Source: Aeromonas sanarellii
Lineage (GTDB): Bacteria > Pseudomonadota > Gammaproteobacteria > Enterobacterales > Aeromonadaceae
Length of the DNA: 64,000 nt
Direction of reading: 5' to 3'
Assembly: GCF_000820085.1 (NCBI RefSeq)
Contig: NZ_CDBN01000053.1
Location: 1 to 64,000 of the forward strand
This document shows, in pieces, positions 24,960 to 35,694 of the stretch. The notes under the pieces were generated by a model, which saw only the letters and a program-made list of their open reading frames with translations, was not told the origin of the DNA and did not search any database. A program made the translations under genes and the position numbers. Within the stretch, counting starts at the first letter, position 1. Each line of letters starts with the position of its first letter.

Positions 24960-25881
24960 GGTGGAACAGGGGCTCCATCCGGCTGGGGTCGGGTTGGCCC
25001 TGCTTGTCCAGCAGATCCCTGGCCAGCCAGCGGCGGGTGTCGAGGCCGGGGGCCTGATCCGGCGCCCACTCCCCCGCGAGGCGGGCGAGCTGGCCGAGAC
25101 CGACACCGGACTCGAAGCAGGAGGAGACGATCACCTTGAGTCTCAGCTCCCGGGCCCGTGTCACCAGGGCCTCGCAGTGGGCCAGGGACCCGAGCAGGGT
25201 GGGCTTGAGCACCAGGGCGCGCAGCTGGGGGATGGGCTCCCAGGTCTTGCCCTGGGCCAGCAGCTCGTCCAGCGCCACCGGCATGCCGGTGCGGCTGGCG
25301 ACGAAGGCGATGTCCTCGAAGTCGGCGCACAGATCTTCAAGGTACTCGATGCGGTTCGGATCCAGGTGGCCGCAGAAGGCCCAGGCCTCCTCGCGGGTCC
25401 AGCCCTGGTTCGCATCCAGCACCAGCTTGAGGTTGGGTCGCCGGTCGAGCAGCAACCGGATCAGCGCCAGCTCGTCTCGCATGGGGTAGCGGGCCACCTT
25501 CAGCTTGGCCTTGGGCGGGGTCTCGTGCAGCCACTGCTTCCAGTTCTTGAGCAGCTCCTGGGGAGAGCCCTGGATGAGCGGATAGGGCTCGGGCAGGGGG
25601 GCCGTCTGGGCCGGCCAGGCCCGGCGGGCACAGTCGAGCCCGAACTGCACCGAGGGCAGCCGGGGCGTCATGGCCTGGCCCCTGGCCAGCTGCGCCAGGC
25701 AGTCGAGGGCGTCGGTCTGGGCCTGGGCCAGGGTCTCTCTGGAGAAGCCGGGCAGGGGGGCTATCTCCCCCCAGCCGTCATGGATGCGCACCAGCAGGCC
25801 CTCGCGCGCCACCTGCACCTGGCCGTGAAAGGTCAGGGGCTGGGTAAAGGGCAGTTGGTAGCGGTAGAGGGCGAGTGTCAT
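24952..25881 (-). CDS. menC: o-Succinylbenzoate synthase
   Basis: MenC, an enolase-superfamily enzyme, dehydrates SHCHC to o-succinylbenzoate. The 309-aa protein has PPKAKLKVARYPM with the catalytic KxK (residues about 130-135), metal-binding Asp in LVLDANQGW, Glu in YLEDLC, Asp in ALDE and the second lysine in LVLKPTLLGS. E. coli MenC is 320 aa. The ATG overlaps the menB stop as ATGA, and its own stop lies inside the menE start. Confidence 0.94.
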   Translation of the reverse strand: MTLALYRYQLPFTQPLTFHGQVQVAREGLLVRIHDGWGEIAPLPGFSRETLAQAQTDALDCLAQLARGQAMTPRLPSVQFGLDCARRAWPAQTAPLPEPYPLIQGSPQELLKNWKQWLHETPPKAKLKVARYPMRDELALIRLLLDRRPNLKLVLDANQGWTREEAWAFCGHLDPNRIEYLEDLCADFEDIAFVASRTGMPVALDELLAQGKTWEPIPQLRALVLKPTLLGSLAHCEALVTRARELRLKVIVSSCFESGVGLGQLARLAGEWAPDQAPGLDTRRWLARDLLDKQGQPDPSRMEPLFHRD

Positions 25882-26741
25882 CAGGGATTCCGCTTGTATT
25901 TGGAGAAGTCGGGACGGCGTTTCTCGTTGAACGCGTTGCGCCCTTCCTGACCCTCTTCGGTCATGTAGAACAGCATGGTGGCATTGCCCGCCAGCTCCTG
26001 CAAGCCGGCCTGGCCGTCGCAGTCGGCGTTCAGGGCGGCCTTCAGGCAGCGCAGCGCCATGGGGCTGTGCTGCAGCATCTCGCGGCACCAGCGCACGGTT
26101 TCACGTTCCAGCTCCGCCAGCGGCACGACGGTGTTGACCAGCCCCATGTCGAGCGCCTGCTCGGCGTCATACAGACGGCACAGGAACCAGATCTCCCTGG
26201 CCTTCTTCTGGCCGACGATGCGCGCCATGTAGGAGGCACCCCAGCCGCCGTCGAAGGAGCCGACCTTGGGGCCGGTCTGGCCGAACTGGGCGTTGTCGGC
26301 GGCAATGGTCAGGTCGCACATCATGTGCAGCACGTGGCCGCCACCGACCGCGTAGCCGGCCACCATGGCCACCACTGGCTTGGGGCAGGTGCGGATGTCG
26401 CGCTGGAAGTCCAGCACGTTGAGGTGGTGGGTGCCCTCGTCATCGCGGTATCCACCGTAGTCGCCCCGGATCTTCTGGTCGCCGCCGGCGCAGAACGCCT
26501 GCTCGCCGAAGCCGGTGAGGATGATGGTGCCTACCTGATCGTCGTAGCGGGCATCGGCCAGGGCCTGCAGCATCTCTTTCACGGTGCGGGGGCGGAAGGC
26601 GTTGCGCACCTGGGGGCGGTTGATGGTGATCTTGGCAATGCCATCCCGGGACTTGTGATAGAGGATGTCTTCGTAATCGGCTGAGCAGTCGCGCCACTCG
26701 ACAGGGGCATAGAGCTCGGCTTCCGTCATTGCTTCAATCAT
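25881..26741 (-). CDS. menB: 1,4-dihydroxy-2-naphthoyl-CoA synthase
   Basis: MenB (crotonase fold) closes the second ring of the naphthoquinone from o-succinylbenzoyl-CoA. The 286-aa protein matches E. coli MenB (285 aa) closely: [67 protein letters not shown] and [19 protein letters not shown] 26741 has an AGAGAAG ribosome site; a second in-frame ATG at 26729 is possible. It overlaps menH by 8 bp. Confidence 0.96.
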   Translation of the reverse strand: MIEAMTEAELYAPVEWRDCSADYEDILYHKSRDGIAKITINRPQVRNAFRPRTVKEMLQALADARYDDQVGTIILTGFGEQAFCAGGDQKIRGDYGGYRDDEGTHHLNVLDFQRDIRTCPKPVVAMVAGYAVGGGHVLHMMCDLTIAADNAQFGQTGPKVGSFDGGWGASYMARIVGQKKAREIWFLCRLYDAEQALDMGLVNTVVPLAELERETVRWCREMLQHSPMALRCLKAALNADCDGQAGLQELAGNATMLFYMTEEGQEGRNAFNEKRRPDFSKYKRNP

Positions 26742-27495
26742 GGATCTTCTCTTCTGGTTGGTTGACCCACTCCCACAGGAGCCGGGCAAAGGTATCGGGC
26801 TGGCCGGCGTGCAGGTTGTGCCCGCCATCCAGAGCCAAGTGTTTGATATTGCAGCCTTGCTTTACCAACTGGCAAGCGAGGGCATGGAATTTGTGATCCC
26901 GGTTGCCGGAGACCCAGTGCACCGGCAGCCGGGTCTCCCCGAGCCAGGGGGCGAGATCCGGCTGCCTGCCGAGGGAGGTGGCCCGCAGCATGGTGGCCAC
27001 GGCCTGCCCGTCGTTGCCAAGGCGGCGGGCGGCCTGGCGGGCGCGGGCCTCCTCGTCCAGGTCGGCGAAGACGCCCTGGCGGTACCAGTCGGCAAGCACC
27101 CGGGTCAGAGGCTCGTGCTCGAAACGGCTGGCCCACAGCTCGTCGTGCACGAGGCGGGCCGCCCGCTCGGCTTCCGGCAGGCCCGGATGGCAGTTCTCCA
27201 GCAGCAGGGCCTGCAGCCCCGTCGGTGACAGGCTGGCGTGATGAAGCGCGAGCCGCCCCCCCAGCGAATAACCCACCAGCCGGTAGTGGGTGATATCCCG
27301 CGTGGCCAGCTCGTCGCGGAGCCAGCGATGGGCCTCGTCGAAGCCACTCACCCGCACAGCCTGGTTGCGACCGTGGCCCGGCAGATCCAGGGCGTGGCAC
27401 TCGATGCCGGCCAGGGCCTGGATGACGGGCCGCCAGTCCTCGGCGTCCCCCAGCAGGCCGTGCAGCAGCACCAGAGGTACGGGATCAGAGGCCAC
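26734..27495 (-). CDS. menH: SHCHC synthase (2-succinyl-6-hydroxy-2,4-cyclohexadiene-1-carboxylate synthase)
   Basis: MenH removes pyruvate from the MenD product. The 253-aa protein is an alpha/beta hydrolase: [14 protein letters not shown] near residue 11 (oxyanion), LDLPGHG, the nucleophile Ser in [12 protein letters not shown], and the catalytic His in [12 protein letters not shown] near the end. E. coli MenH is 252 aa. The GTG at 27495 has GGGAG 9 nt upstream and overlaps the menD stop by 11 bp. Length agreement supports this start over the upstream open extension. Confidence 0.93.
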   Translation of the reverse strand: MASDPVPLVLLHGLLGDAEDWRPVIQALAGIECHALDLPGHGRNQAVRVSGFDEAHRWLRDELATRDITHYRLVGYSLGGRLALHHASLSPTGLQALLLENCHPGLPEAERAARLVHDELWASRFEHEPLTRVLADWYRQGVFADLDEEARARQAARRLGNDGQAVATMLRATSLGRQPDLAPWLGETRLPVHWVSGNRDHKFHALACQLVKQGCNIKHLALDGGHNLHAGQPDTFARLLWEWVNQPEEKIHD

Positions 27496-29218
27496 GGATG
27501 GCGGCTCCCAGCGCCTTGAGATCCTCGGCGACTTCACTGCTCGGGACCTTGATTTCAATCAGGGTTGTCCCGCTTTGCAGCGCCGCGGCGTAGTCTCGTT
27601 CAAATTCGTCTAGGGTGGTCGGCGCCCGGTAGGCGAGGCCGAACATGGCGGCGGCGTGCTCGAAGTGCAGGCCGTGGGGCAGGCAGTAGTAGGTCTCCAG
27701 CAGGGCGTCCTGGGTCGGCACCGGCAGCATGCGGAAGATGCTGCCGCCGTCGTTGTTGAGCAGGATCACCACCAGAGGGCGGCTCGCCTTGCCGAGCAGG
27801 GCCAGGCTGTTGAGATCGTGCAATGCGCTGAGATCCCCGAGCAGCAGGGTGGTGGGCTCGTCGCTGCACTGGGAGAAACCGAAGGCCGTGGCGATCAGGC
27901 CGTCGATGCCGGAGGCGCCGCGGTTGGTCATCACCCGGTTGGGGCCCGTGCCCGCCTCGCCCAGCATGTCCATCAGCCGGGCCGGCATGCTGTTGCCGAC
28001 GAACAGCTGGCCCTGGATGAGCCGGTTCAGACGGTGGCAGATCCCGAGCTCGGAGAAGCGATCGCAGGCGGCACGGATCTGCTGGCTGATCCCCTGCTGG
28101 TGCGCGCCCAGCTGGTGCCAGGGATGTGACTCCCGGCCCAGAGGGTGGGCGGCGGCAAAGGCCGAGGGCGTGCACACCAGGCGGCGGCGCAGCCGATAGT
28201 CGGGATCGAGCCGGGCCGGCTGCGGGTCCACCAGCCAGTAATCCTGCCAGGGGTGCTGTTTGATGAACTGGCCGAGGCGTTTGGAGATGAGGCGGGCGCC
28301 GAATTGCAGCAGCACCTCGGCGCGGGCCAGCTCGGCCACGAAGTCGCCGTTTTGCAGGGCGAGATCCGCGTGCACCAGGTTGCGGCCGTCGAAGCGGATC
28401 TGGCTCTGCAGGTCCGCCAGCAGCGGCCAGCCGAGCCGCTCGGCCAGCTCGGCCACCGCCCTGCCTTGCGCGGGATCCTGGATGCGCCCTGCGACGATGA
28501 TGCCGCGCTTGCCCTGGAGCTCCTCCCAGTCCGGCTGGCGGGGGCAGGGGGCCTCGGCCAGCTGCCAGGGGCTCCAGGGTTTGCCCGAGTGGAGCCAGTC
28601 GCCGAGGGGGGCCAGGTAGTCGGCAAAGTCCAGGTACGCCTCGCCGGGATAGAGGGGTTCGGGGTACATGCAGTTGAAGTGCACCGGCCCAGGGGTGTGC
28701 GCCTGGCGGGCCAGGGCCTGATCCACCGAGCTCAGCACGAAGGCGGCCGGGATGCTGGGGGTGGGGCTCGGCAGGTTCTGCTGATGGACGGGATAGCGTC
28801 CGAAGATCCCCTGCTGGTCGATGGCCTGGTTGGCGCCGTTGTCGATGAGCTCGGGGGGGCGGTCGGCGGAGAGGATGATGAGCGGCACGCCGGTGAGCTG
28901 GGCCTCGGCCACCGCGGGCCAGAGGTTCGCCACCGCCGTGCCCGAGGTCATGATCACCGCCACCGGCCGGCCGCTGCCCTTGGCGAGCCCGAGCGCCATG
29001 AAGCCGAGGCCGCGCTCGTCGAAGTGCAGGTGACGGCGAAAGCCCGGGTGGGCGGCGGCGGCCATGGTGAGCGGTGCCGAGCGCGAACCCGAGGCCAGGG
29101 CGATGTCCCGCACGCCGAGCCGATAGAGCTCCTCCAGCAGGAGGGAAGACCAGACGTGGTTGAAGGTGGCATGCTGGCTGGCAAACGCGCGGTGCTCAGG
29201 CAATTGGCTGGCGGGCAT
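27485..29218 (-). CDS. menD: SEPHCHC synthase
   Basis: MenD, a thiamine-diphosphate enzyme, joins 2-oxoglutarate to isochorismate. The 577-aa protein has [15 protein letters not shown] and [17 protein letters not shown] at the N-terminus, [13 protein letters not shown], and the ThDP-binding [12 protein letters not shown], with [12 protein letters not shown], at the C-terminus. Length and motifs match E. coli MenD (556 aa). The ATG at 29218 lies 34 bp after the menF stop, within the operon. Confidence 0.95.
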   Translation of the reverse strand: MPASQLPEHRAFASQHATFNHVWSSLLLEELYRLGVRDIALASGSRSAPLTMAAAAHPGFRRHLHFDERGLGFMALGLAKGSGRPVAVIMTSGTAVANLWPAVAEAQLTGVPLIILSADRPPELIDNGANQAIDQQGIFGRYPVHQQNLPSPTPSIPAAFVLSSVDQALARQAHTPGPVHFNCMYPEPLYPGEAYLDFADYLAPLGDWLHSGKPWSPWQLAEAPCPRQPDWEELQGKRGIIVAGRIQDPAQGRAVAELAERLGWPLLADLQSQIRFDGRNLVHADLALQNGDFVAELARAEVLLQFGARLISKRLGQFIKQHPWQDYWLVDPQPARLDPDYRLRRRLVCTPSAFAAAHPLGRESHPWHQLGAHQQGISQQIRAACDRFSELGICHRLNRLIQGQLFVGNSMPARLMDMLGEAGTGPNRVMTNRGASGIDGLIATAFGFSQCSDEPTTLLLGDLSALHDLNSLALLGKASRPLVVILLNNDGGSIFRMLPVPTQDALLETYYCLPHGLHFEHAAAMFGLAYRAPTTLDEFERDYAAALQSGTTLIEIKVPSSEVAEDLKALGAAIRGL

Positions 29219-29252
29219 AAGGCTCTCGCAGTGAGGAAACGATGAAGAAACG

Positions 29253-30584
29253 CTATCCCAGCAGGGAGAGCACGTTGGCGATCTTGTTGTCGAGCTCGGC
29301 CCACTCGGCGGCCGGCTGCGACCCCGCCACTATGCCGGCGCCGGCAAACAGGCTGATGCCCCGGGCCGTGATGCGGGCGCTGCGAATGGCGACGGAGAAC
29401 TCCGAGGTCTCCCGGCTCAGCATGCCGCAGGCGCCGGCATACCAGCCGCGCTCATGGGGCTCGTGTTCGCGAATGAAGGCGAGCGCCGCCTCGCGGGGGG
29501 CCCCGCCCACGGCGGGGGTGGGGTGCAGGGCGGCCAGCAGTTGCCAGTCGCACACACCGGGCTGGAGTTCGGCCTCGATGTCGCACTTGAGGTGCTGCAG
29601 CAGCCGCAGTTTGAGGATGCGCGGCTCGGTCAGGCTGGTCCGGGTGGTGAGCGGGGCCAGGCGGCTCAGGATGTCCGCGTGAACCAGCCGGTTCTCCAGC
29701 CGGTTCTTGCTGTCGGCCAGCAACTCGGCGGCCAGGGCCGCGTCGGTCGCCTCGTCGCCGGAGCGGCGTATGGTGCCCGCCAGCGCCTCGGTGAAGAGGT
29801 GGCCCCGCTCCCGGCGATAGAGACGCTCGGGGGAGCAGGCGATGAAGCTCTGCTCGGGGGAAAACTGGAAGCCGAAGTGGAAACACTCCTGGGCATGGCG
29901 GGCCCACTGGGTCAGCAGGGACCAGGGACAGAGGGGGGAGCCGCTCTCCTCGCCGGCGAGCAGGCTCTCCCGCGACAGCACCACCTTGGGGGTGTGGGCC
30001 TGGAAGTCGGGGGCCGTCACCTGCTCCACCAGGGTTTGCCACTGGGCCGGGCCCGGCAGATCCCGGCGCTGCCAGGGCTGTTTGGTCAGCGCGGGCAGGG
30101 GCGCCTCGGGTTGCAGGGCATCGAGCGCCGCCTCGGCGGCCTGCAGCTCGGCTTCGAATTCGCGCTCCTGCTCCCGGGCGGGCAGCCAGAGGTTGAGGCA
30201 GAGGCTGGTGCACTCCCCCCGGCGCACCAGCTCGATGCGCGGCAGCACGAAGCGGCAGGGGCCGAAGCCGTCCCAGCCTGGCTGGGTGGGGTCGAACGCC
30301 AGGCCGCCGTAGTAGCGGGGGCTGTCTTCACTGTCCGCCCCGGCGAGATCGCAGACCCGCTGGATATCCTCCGGCCGGGTCAGCTCGTGGATGGCGCCGA
30401 GCGCCACGTATTCGGGGCGGCTGGCCCCTCTGGCGCGCCAATAGATCCGGGGGTAGATCGCCTGCGCCGCCAGCCAGCCCGGGAACGCCTCGACGCTGGC
30501 CGCCACGCGCAAGCGCACGAAACCGCTGACAGTGCTGTGACGCAGGGCGTCCAGTTGTTGCTTGAGATGGGTCTGAGCCAACAT
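29253..30584 (-). CDS. menF: Isochorismate synthase (menaquinone-specific)
   Basis: The 443-aa chorismate-binding enzyme converts chorismate to isochorismate, the entry step. Visible signatures are [11 protein letters not shown] (near residue 200), [49 protein letters not shown] and [17 protein letters not shown], and [11 protein letters not shown] with [16 protein letters not shown] at the C-terminus. It heads the operon menF-D-H-B-C-E, the enteric gene order, which supports MenF over the siderophore-type EntC. ATG 30584 is used; the ribosome site is weak. Confidence 0.92.
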   Translation of the reverse strand: MLAQTHLKQQLDALRHSTVSGFVRLRVAASVEAFPGWLAAQAIYPRIYWRARGASRPEYVALGAIHELTRPEDIQRVCDLAGADSEDSPRYYGGLAFDPTQPGWDGFGPCRFVLPRIELVRRGECTSLCLNLWLPAREQEREFEAELQAAEAALDALQPEAPLPALTKQPWQRRDLPGPAQWQTLVEQVTAPDFQAHTPKVVLSRESLLAGEESGSPLCPWSLLTQWARHAQECFHFGFQFSPEQSFIACSPERLYRRERGHLFTEALAGTIRRSGDEATDAALAAELLADSKNRLENRLVHADILSRLAPLTTRTSLTEPRILKLRLLQHLKCDIEAELQPGVCDWQLLAALHPTPAVGGAPREAALAFIREHEPHERGWYAGACGMLSRETSEFSVAIRSARITARGISLFAGAGIVAGSQPAAEWAELDNKIANVLSLLG

Positions 30585-30793
30585 GGATGTCTTGTCTGAG
30601 CCGGATTGTCGCAATCACTCTGGGGGAGGATGGCGCAGGTTGATGCCAAAGGGCGACGATTTCCTATATATTATCTGCCCATTCTTCCATGTAAATTGCC
30701 CGAGGGAGTCCAGCCCCCGCGGAGCCAAGTATACCGAAATCCGGTTCGATAACCCTTAACACGATCAATATCCGATCGTTTGGCCATCACAAT
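30585..30793. promoter_or_regulatory. Divergent promoter region menF / menA
   Basis: This 209-bp gap separates divergent menF and menA. An AT-rich run (TATATATTAT) near 30663-30672 could be the core of a promoter. An inverted repeat ACGATC-N7-GATCGT lies at 30761-30779, just before menA. No clear Fnr or ArcA site is evident. Confidence 0.4.
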
Positions 30794-31699
30794 ATGACAA
30801 ATACCTTCTCTGTTTGGTTGCTGGCGGCGCGTTTGCGAACTCTGCCCCTGGCGTGTTCCTCCATCCTGCTGGGCTCGGGGCTGGCAGCCAGCCGGGGGGC
30901 CTTCGACGGCACCATCATGGGCCTCTCCCTGCTGACCGCCATCCTGCTGCAGATCCTCTCCAACCTGGCCAACGACTACGGGGATGCGGTCTCCGGCGCC
31001 GACAACGGGGAGCGGATCGGACCCCAGCGCGCCGTAGTTTCCGGCCTCATCACCAGGCACCAGATGTGCCTGGCCATGGGGCTGACCGCCCTGGCGGCCG
31101 TGGTGAGCGGGCTCGCCCTGCTGGCCTGCGCCTTCGGGGAGGCGTGGCAGCAGATCCTGACCTTCATCCTGCTGGGAGGCGCCGCCATCGTCGCGGCCAT
31201 CACCTACACGGTGGGTAAGACTCCATACGGTTATCGCGGCTTCGGGGATATCTCGGTGTTCCTGTTCTTCGGCCTGCTGGGGGTGCTCGGCTCCTACTAC
31301 CTGTTCACCCACACCCTGCAGTGGGATCTGCTGCTGCCCGCCACTGCCTGCGGCCTGTTGGCGACCGCCGTGCTCAACATCAACAACGTGCGCGACATCG
31401 AGACGGACGCCGCCAGCGGCAAGATCACCCTGGCGGTGCGGCTCGGCCGCAACCGCGCCATCGCCTATCACTGGGGGCTGCTGGGGGCGGCGCTGCTGGC
31501 CACCGTCGCCTTTCTGCTGACCCAGCCTGCGAGCCTCTGGCCCTGGATCTTCCTGCCCGCCATGAAGCCCCTCGCCGATGCCGCCCACACCCTGCGCCAG
31601 AGCTTCGATGGGGAGGTGTTGACCGGCGCCCTCAAGAAGACCGCCATCAGCGCCTTCCTCTACAGCCTGCTGCTCTCCATCGGCCTCGCCCTCTCCTGA
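30794..31699 (+). CDS. menA: 1,4-dihydroxy-2-naphthoate polyprenyltransferase
   Basis: MenA attaches the polyprenyl tail to dihydroxynaphthoate in the inner membrane. The 301-aa protein is strongly hydrophobic with about eight or nine helices and carries the two prenyltransferase Asp motifs, NLANDYGDAVSGAD near residue 60 and NNVRDIETDAASGK near 195, plus YTVGKTPYGYRGFGD. It is divergent from menF. A terminator follows. Confidence 0.95.
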   Translation: MTNTFSVWLLAARLRTLPLACSSILLGSGLAASRGAFDGTIMGLSLLTAILLQILSNLANDYGDAVSGADNGERIGPQRAVVSGLITRHQMCLAMGLTALAAVVSGLALLACAFGEAWQQILTFILLGGAAIVAAITYTVGKTPYGYRGFGDISVFLFFGLLGVLGSYYLFTHTLQWDLLLPATACGLLATAVLNINNVRDIETDAASGKITLAVRLGRNRAIAYHWGLLGAALLATVAFLLTQPASLWPWIFLPAMKPLADAAHTLRQSFDGEVLTGALKKTAISAFLYSLLLSIGLALS

Positions 31700-31710
31700 G
31701 GGCTGCCTGA

Positions 31711-31734
31711 AGGGCCCCGCAAGGGGCCTTTTTT
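31711..31734 (+). terminator. Terminator of menA
   Basis: GGCCCC / GGGGCC stem with GCAA loop and a TTTTTT run, 12 bp after the menA stop. Confidence 0.92.
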
Positions 31735-31941
31735 GTGGGGCCATCGCCAGTTTTTCCTGCCAATTCAATCCCATCCATGTCGCCTCTCCCCACAGGGCCG
31801 TGATCCGTCCGGCAATATTGAGAAATTCCCGGGGCAGGCTTCCGAGTTGTGACGGGCTCCGATTGTGGCGCCTGCCTGATTGCTATAGAGATGTAACCGT
31901 ACTTGGTTGCACATGTAAAAATCGACGGCAGGGACACACTT

Positions 31942-34065
31942 ATGGACAAGTTAGGGAAACACCTGGGATGGGGGCTGCTGGCGCTGCTGGGCGCCGGCTC
32001 CCTCGGTTACATCGCCCTCAACCGGGGTGAACAGATCAACGCGCTCTGGATAGTGGTGGCGGCGGTGTGCGTCTATCTGATCGCCTATCGCTACTACGGC
32101 CTCTACATCGCCAGCCGGGTGCTGGCGGTGGACGGCAGCCGCATGACCCCGGCGGTGCGCCACAACGACGGCCTGGACTATGTGCCGACCGACAAGAAGG
32201 TGCTGTTCGGCCACCACTTCGCCGCCATCGCCGGTGCCGGCCCCCTGGTGGGCCCCGTGCTGGCGGCCCAGATGGGCTATCTGCCCGGCATGCTCTGGCT
32301 GCTGGCGGGGGTGGTGCTGGCGGGGGCGGTGCAGGACTTCATGGTGCTGTTCGTCTCCACCCGCCGCGACGGTCGCTCCCTCGGCGAGCTGATCAAGTCG
32401 GAGATGGGCCCCGTCGCCGGGGTCATCGCCCTGGTGGCCACCTTCATGATCATGGTGATCATCCTGGCGGTGCTGGCGATGATAGTGGTCAAGGCGCTCA
32501 CCCACAGCCCCTGGGGCACCTACACGGTCGCCTTCACCATACCGCTCGCCATCTTCATGGGGATCTACACCCGCTACCTGAGGCCGGGCCGCATCGGCGA
32601 GGTCTCCATCATCGGCCTGGTGTGCCTCGTCTTCGCCATCGTCTCCGGCGGCTGGGTGGCCGAGAGCGAGACCTGGGCGCCCTACTTCGATTTCGACGGG
32701 GTGCAGCTGACCTGGATGCTGGTGGGCTATGGCTTCGTCGCCTCCGTGCTGCCGGTCTGGCTGCTGCTGGCGCCACGGGACTACCTCTCCACCTTCCTCA
32801 AGATCGGCACCATAGTCGGCCTGGCCATCGGCATTCTGGTGACCCAGCCGACCCTGCAGATGCCGGCGCTGACCCAGTTCGTGGACGGCACGGGTCCGGT
32901 CTGGGCCGGGGATCTCTTCCCCTTCCTGTTCATCACCATCGCCTGTGGCGCCGTCTCCGGCTTCCACGCGCTCATCTCCTCCGGCACCACCCCCAAGATG
33001 CTGGCCAACGAGAACCAGGCCTGCTTCATCGGCTACGGCGGCATGCTGATGGAGTCCTTCGTCGCCATCATGGCCCTGGTCTCCGCCTGCGTCATCGATC
33101 CGGGCGTCTACTTCGCCATGAACAGCCCCCTGGCGGTGCTGGCGCCGGCGGGCACCGCCGACGTGGTGGCCTCCGCCGCCGCCGTGGTGAGCGGCTGGGG
33201 CTTCCAGATCACCCCGGAGACCCTGACCCGCATCGCCGGCGAGGTGGGCGAGCAGAGCATCATCTCCCGTGCCGGCGGCGCCCCGACCCTGGCGGTGGGC
33301 ATGGCCTACATACTGCACGGCGCCCTCGGCGGCCTGATGAACGTCGCCTTCTGGTACCACTTCGCCATCCTGTTCGAGGCGCTCTTCATCCTCACGGCGG
33401 TGGACGCCGGCACCCGGGCCGCGCGCTTCATGCTGCAGGATCTGATGGGGGTCATCTCCCCGTCCCTGAAACGCACCGATTCCCTGCCGGCCAACCTGCT
33501 CGCCACCGCCCTGTGCGTGCTGGCCTGGGGCTACTTCCTCCATCAGGGGGTGGTGGACCCCCTCGGCGGCATCAACACCCTGTGGCCGCTGTTCGGCATC
33601 GCGAACCAGATGCTGGCGGGCATGGCGCTGATGCTGTGTGCCGTGGTGCTGTTCAAGATGAAGCGTCAGGCCTACGCCTGGGTGGCCCTGCTGCCCACCA
33701 GCTGGCTGCTCATCTGCACCCTGTCGGCGGGCTGGGAGAAGACCTTCAGCGACAATCCCAAGCTCGGCTTCCTGGCCATCGCGAACAAGTTCCAGGCCAT
33801 GATCGACAGCGGCACCATCCCGGCCCAGTACACCGAGTCCCAGCTGGCCCAGCTGGTGTTCAACAACCGGCTGGATGCGGGGCTGACCATCTTCTTCATG
33901 GGGGTGGTGGTGGTGCTCGCCTTCTTCTCCCTGAAGACGGCCCTCAAGGCGCTGCAAAATCCGCAGCCGACCGCGAACGAAACCCCTTATCAGCCGATGC
34001 CGGCGGGCAAGGCGGCTCAGCCCGACTCTGATGACGACGGCGATCTGGCCCCCAGCCTGAAGTAA
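31942..34065 (+). CDS. btsT: Pyruvate/proton symporter BtsT (CstA family)
   Basis: The 707-aa CstA-family transporter has about 16-18 membrane helices. It is closer to E. coli BtsT/YjiY than Cst[84 protein letters not shown] and GVVDPLGGI. BtsT imports pyruvate. The gene order btsT-yjiX-yjiA supports this assignment. ATG 31942 has AGGGA about 8 nt upstream; an earlier in-frame GTG lacks support. In E. coli the BtsSR two-component system controls it; no BtsR site was confirmed here. Confidence 0.93.
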   Translation: MDKLGKHLGWGLLALLGAGSLGYIALNRGEQINALWIVVAAVCVYLIAYRYYGLYIASRVLAVDGSRMTPAVRHNDGLDYVPTDKKVLFGHHFAAIAGAGPLVGPVLAAQMGYLPGMLWLLAGVVLAGAVQDFMVLFVSTRRDGRSLGELIKSEMGPVAGVIALVATFMIMVIILAVLAMIVVKALTHSPWGTYTVAFTIPLAIFMGIYTRYLRPGRIGEVSIIGLVCLVFAIVSGGWVAESETWAPYFDFDGVQLTWMLVGYGFVASVLPVWLLLAPRDYLSTFLKIGTIVGLAIGILVTQPTLQMPALTQFVDGTGPVWAGDLFPFLFITIACGAVSGFHALISSGTTPKMLANENQACFIGYGGMLMESFVAIMALVSACVIDPGVYFAMNSPLAVLAPAGTADVVASAAAVVSGWGFQITPETLTRIAGEVGEQSIISRAGGAPTLAVGMAYILHGALGGLMNVAFWYHFAILFEALFILTAVDAGTRAARFMLQDLMGVISPSLKRTDSLPANLLATALCVLAWGYFLHQGVVDPLGGINTLWPLFGIANQMLAGMALMLCAVVLFKMKRQAYAWVALLPTSWLLICTLSAGWEKTFSDNPKLGFLAIANKFQAMIDSGTIPAQYTESQLAQLVFNNRLDAGLTIFFMGVVVVLAFFSLKTALKALQNPQPTANETPYQPMPAGKAAQPDSDDDGDLAPSLK

Positions 34066-34124
34066 GTCAGCAGGCCGGCACCCCGGGGTGTCGGCCCCTC
34101 ATCGACGGCGAACGAGGAGCAAGC

Positions 34125-34322
34125 ATGTTCGATACCCTGGCCAAGGCGGGCAAGTATCTGGGACAGACCGCCAGACTCATGGTGGGCGTGCCCGATTACG
34201 ACAACTATGTGCAGCACATGCGGTTGACTCATCCAGAGCAGACCCCCATGAGCCACGACGAGTTCTTTCGCGAACGCCAGGATGCCCGCTATGGCGGCAA
34301 GAATGGCGGGCGTTGCTGCTAG
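34125..34322 (+). CDS. yjiX: YjiX/YbdD-family small protein (DUF466)
   Basis: The 65-aa protein matches the YjiX/YbdD family that always follows cstA/btsT genes: [44 protein letters not shown] and a C-terminal CC. The exact role is unknown; it is thought to work with the CstA-type transporter. A GAGGAG ribosome site sits 7 nt before the ATG, 59 bp after btsT. Confidence 0.95.
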   Translation: MFDTLAKAGKYLGQTARLMVGVPDYDNYVQHMRLTHPEQTPMSHDEFFRERQDARYGGKNGGRCC

Positions 34323-34330
34323 GTTTCACA

Positions 34331-34401
34331 TCACAGGACTCCAACATGACACAGGCTGTAGCGGTCACTCTTTATTGAACGGTTTTCTCGGTTTTGGCGA
34401 G
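34331..34401 (+). pseudogene. Decayed duplicate of the yjiA 5' end
   Basis: A roughly 71-bp segment repeats the ribosome site, start codon and first codons of yjiA found at 34418-34487. The two copies are identical over most positions, including CAACATGACACA and GCTGTAGCGGTCACTCT. The upstream copy has small indels: one base fewer before the ATG and two extra bases after CACTCT. It encodes only MTQAVAVTLY before a TGA. It could be a neutral remnant or a translated leader peptide. Confidence 0.8.
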
Positions 34402-34417
34402 AGATACGATCCCCATC

Positions 34418-34487
34418 TCACAGGATTTCCAACATGACACAAGCTGTAGCGGTCACTCTGCTGACCGGTTTTCTCGGCGCCGGCAAG
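34418..34487 (+). repeat. Second copy of the imperfect direct repeat (start of functional yjiA)
   Basis: This copy holds the intact yjiA ribosome site (CACAGGA) and the start codon at 34434. It pairs with 34331-34401; ATG-to-ATG distance is 88 bp. Confidence 0.8.
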
Positions 34488-35447
34488 ACCACCCTGCTCA
34501 ACCACTTCCTGCGCCACCATGGCGACGCCTCGGTGGCCATTCTCGAGAACGAGTTTGGCGCCGCCAATATCGACGGCTCCCTGCTGGAGGGAGGCGCCGG
34601 GGTCAGCGTGGTGGAGCTCAGCAACGGCTGCGTCTGCTGCAGCGTGCGCGGGGAGTTCGGCGCTGCCCTGAGGGGTCTGCTGGCCCGGCGGGCGACGGGG
34701 GAGTTGCAGTTCGAGCGACTGATCGTCGAGACCACGGGGCTCGCCGATCCCGCCCCCATCATTCAGACCTTCTTCGTTGAAGAGGCGCTGCGGGATGTCC
34801 TGCGCCTGGATGCCGTCATCACCCTGGCCGACTGTGAACATATCGACCGTCAGCTGGACGAGCATCCGGTGGCGGCGGCCCAGCTCGGCTTCGCCGACCG
34901 CATCCTGCTCACCAAGACCGACAGGGTGGACGAGACGACGCGGGAAGCCGCCATCGCCCGGATCCACAAGATCAATGCCAGGGCCCAGATCCTCGACATA
35001 GTGCGGGGGGAGTGCCCGGCCGCGCTCTGGCTGGATCTCGATGCCTTCACCCTGAGCGACGAGCTGAGCCTGAGCCAGGGCATCAGGATAGTGCGCGGTG
35101 GCGACCTGGGCCTGGAGGCATTTGGTCCCCTCTCGGCCCGTCCCCGCTCCTGGCACGACGCCATCTCGGCCCAGCTGTTCGAGGGGGGCGAGCTGGACTT
35201 GAAGAAGATAGGCGCCTTCATGGAATCCTGCATCGAGCGGCACGGCAACGACATGCTGCGCTACAAGGGGGTGCTGGCCATCGCGGGTGAGCCGCGCCGC
35301 CTGATCGTGCAGGGGGTGCACAGGGTGGCGGGGTTCGATTACGGCTCCCCCTGGGGGGATGAGACGCCCCGGTCGCGTCTGGTGATCATCGGCCGCTACC
35401 TGCCCGTCGAGGTGCTGCGGGCAGACTTTCTGCAGACACAGGAGTGA
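34434..35447 (+). CDS. yjiA: COG0523-family GTPase YjiA
   Basis: The 337-aa G3E-family GTPase has the Walker A loop TGFLGAGKTTLL near residue 10, the metal-binding NGCVCCSVRGE (CxCC, residues about 63-73), ETTGLADP (switch), LTKTDRVD (guanine-specificity motif) and the C-terminal CobW domain. COG0523 proteins are metal-dependent GTPases, often zinc chaperones; YjiA's client is not established. The gene ends the btsT-yjiX-yjiA group. It is preceded by a decayed copy of its own 5' end. Confidence 0.94.
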   Translation: MTQAVAVTLLTGFLGAGKTTLLNHFLRHHGDASVAILENEFGAANIDGSLLEGGAGVSVVELSNGCVCCSVRGEFGAALRGLLARRATGELQFERLIVETTGLADPAPIIQTFFVEEALRDVLRLDAVITLADCEHIDRQLDEHPVAAAQLGFADRILLTKTDRVDETTREAAIARIHKINARAQILDIVRGECPAALWLDLDAFTLSDELSLSQGIRIVRGGDLGLEAFGPLSARPRSWHDAISAQLFEGGELDLKKIGAFMESCIERHGNDMLRYKGVLAIAGEPRRLIVQGVHRVAGFDYGSPWGDETPRSRLVIIGRYLPVEVLRADFLQTQE

Positions 35448-35460
35448 GGGAGAGCCGCCG

Positions 35461-35679
35461 ATGCGCGCATCGCTGAGAGAGAAGATGATCCAGGTTTGCC
35501 AGAAGAAAATCGCGCAGAAGGGGGAGGAGGTCGGCGTCTCCTTCTATGCGTTTTTCGCCAACAGGAATGATGATCCCGATCTGCTGATGGAGGCCGCGAC
35601 CTGGTGGATCCAGACCCATCGACTAGACCACTTCGAGAAGGCGAGGAAGATAATCAGGCTGGTTGAGAGCATGGAATGA
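35461..35679 (+). CDS. DUF6500-like small protein
   Basis: The 72-aa protein (MRASLREKMIQVCQKKIAQKG) is charged and predicted all helical, with no signal or membrane helix. The GVSFYAFFANRNDDPDLLMEAATWW core resembles the DUF6500 family; function unknown. It follows yjiA by 13 bp, with GAGGGAG as ribosome site, and ends before a shared terminator, so it belongs to the same transcript. Confidence 0.72.
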   Translation: MRASLREKMIQVCQKKIAQKGEEVGVSFYAFFANRNDDPDLLMEAATWWIQTHRLDHFEKARKIIRLVESME

Positions 35680-35694
35680 CGGTGCGATGAGACA

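Noticed and set aside
31951..33957. Long minus-strand frame opposite btsT
   Set aside because: It is His/Gln-rich mirror composition of a transporter gene with no family resemblance, so it is an antisense shadow.
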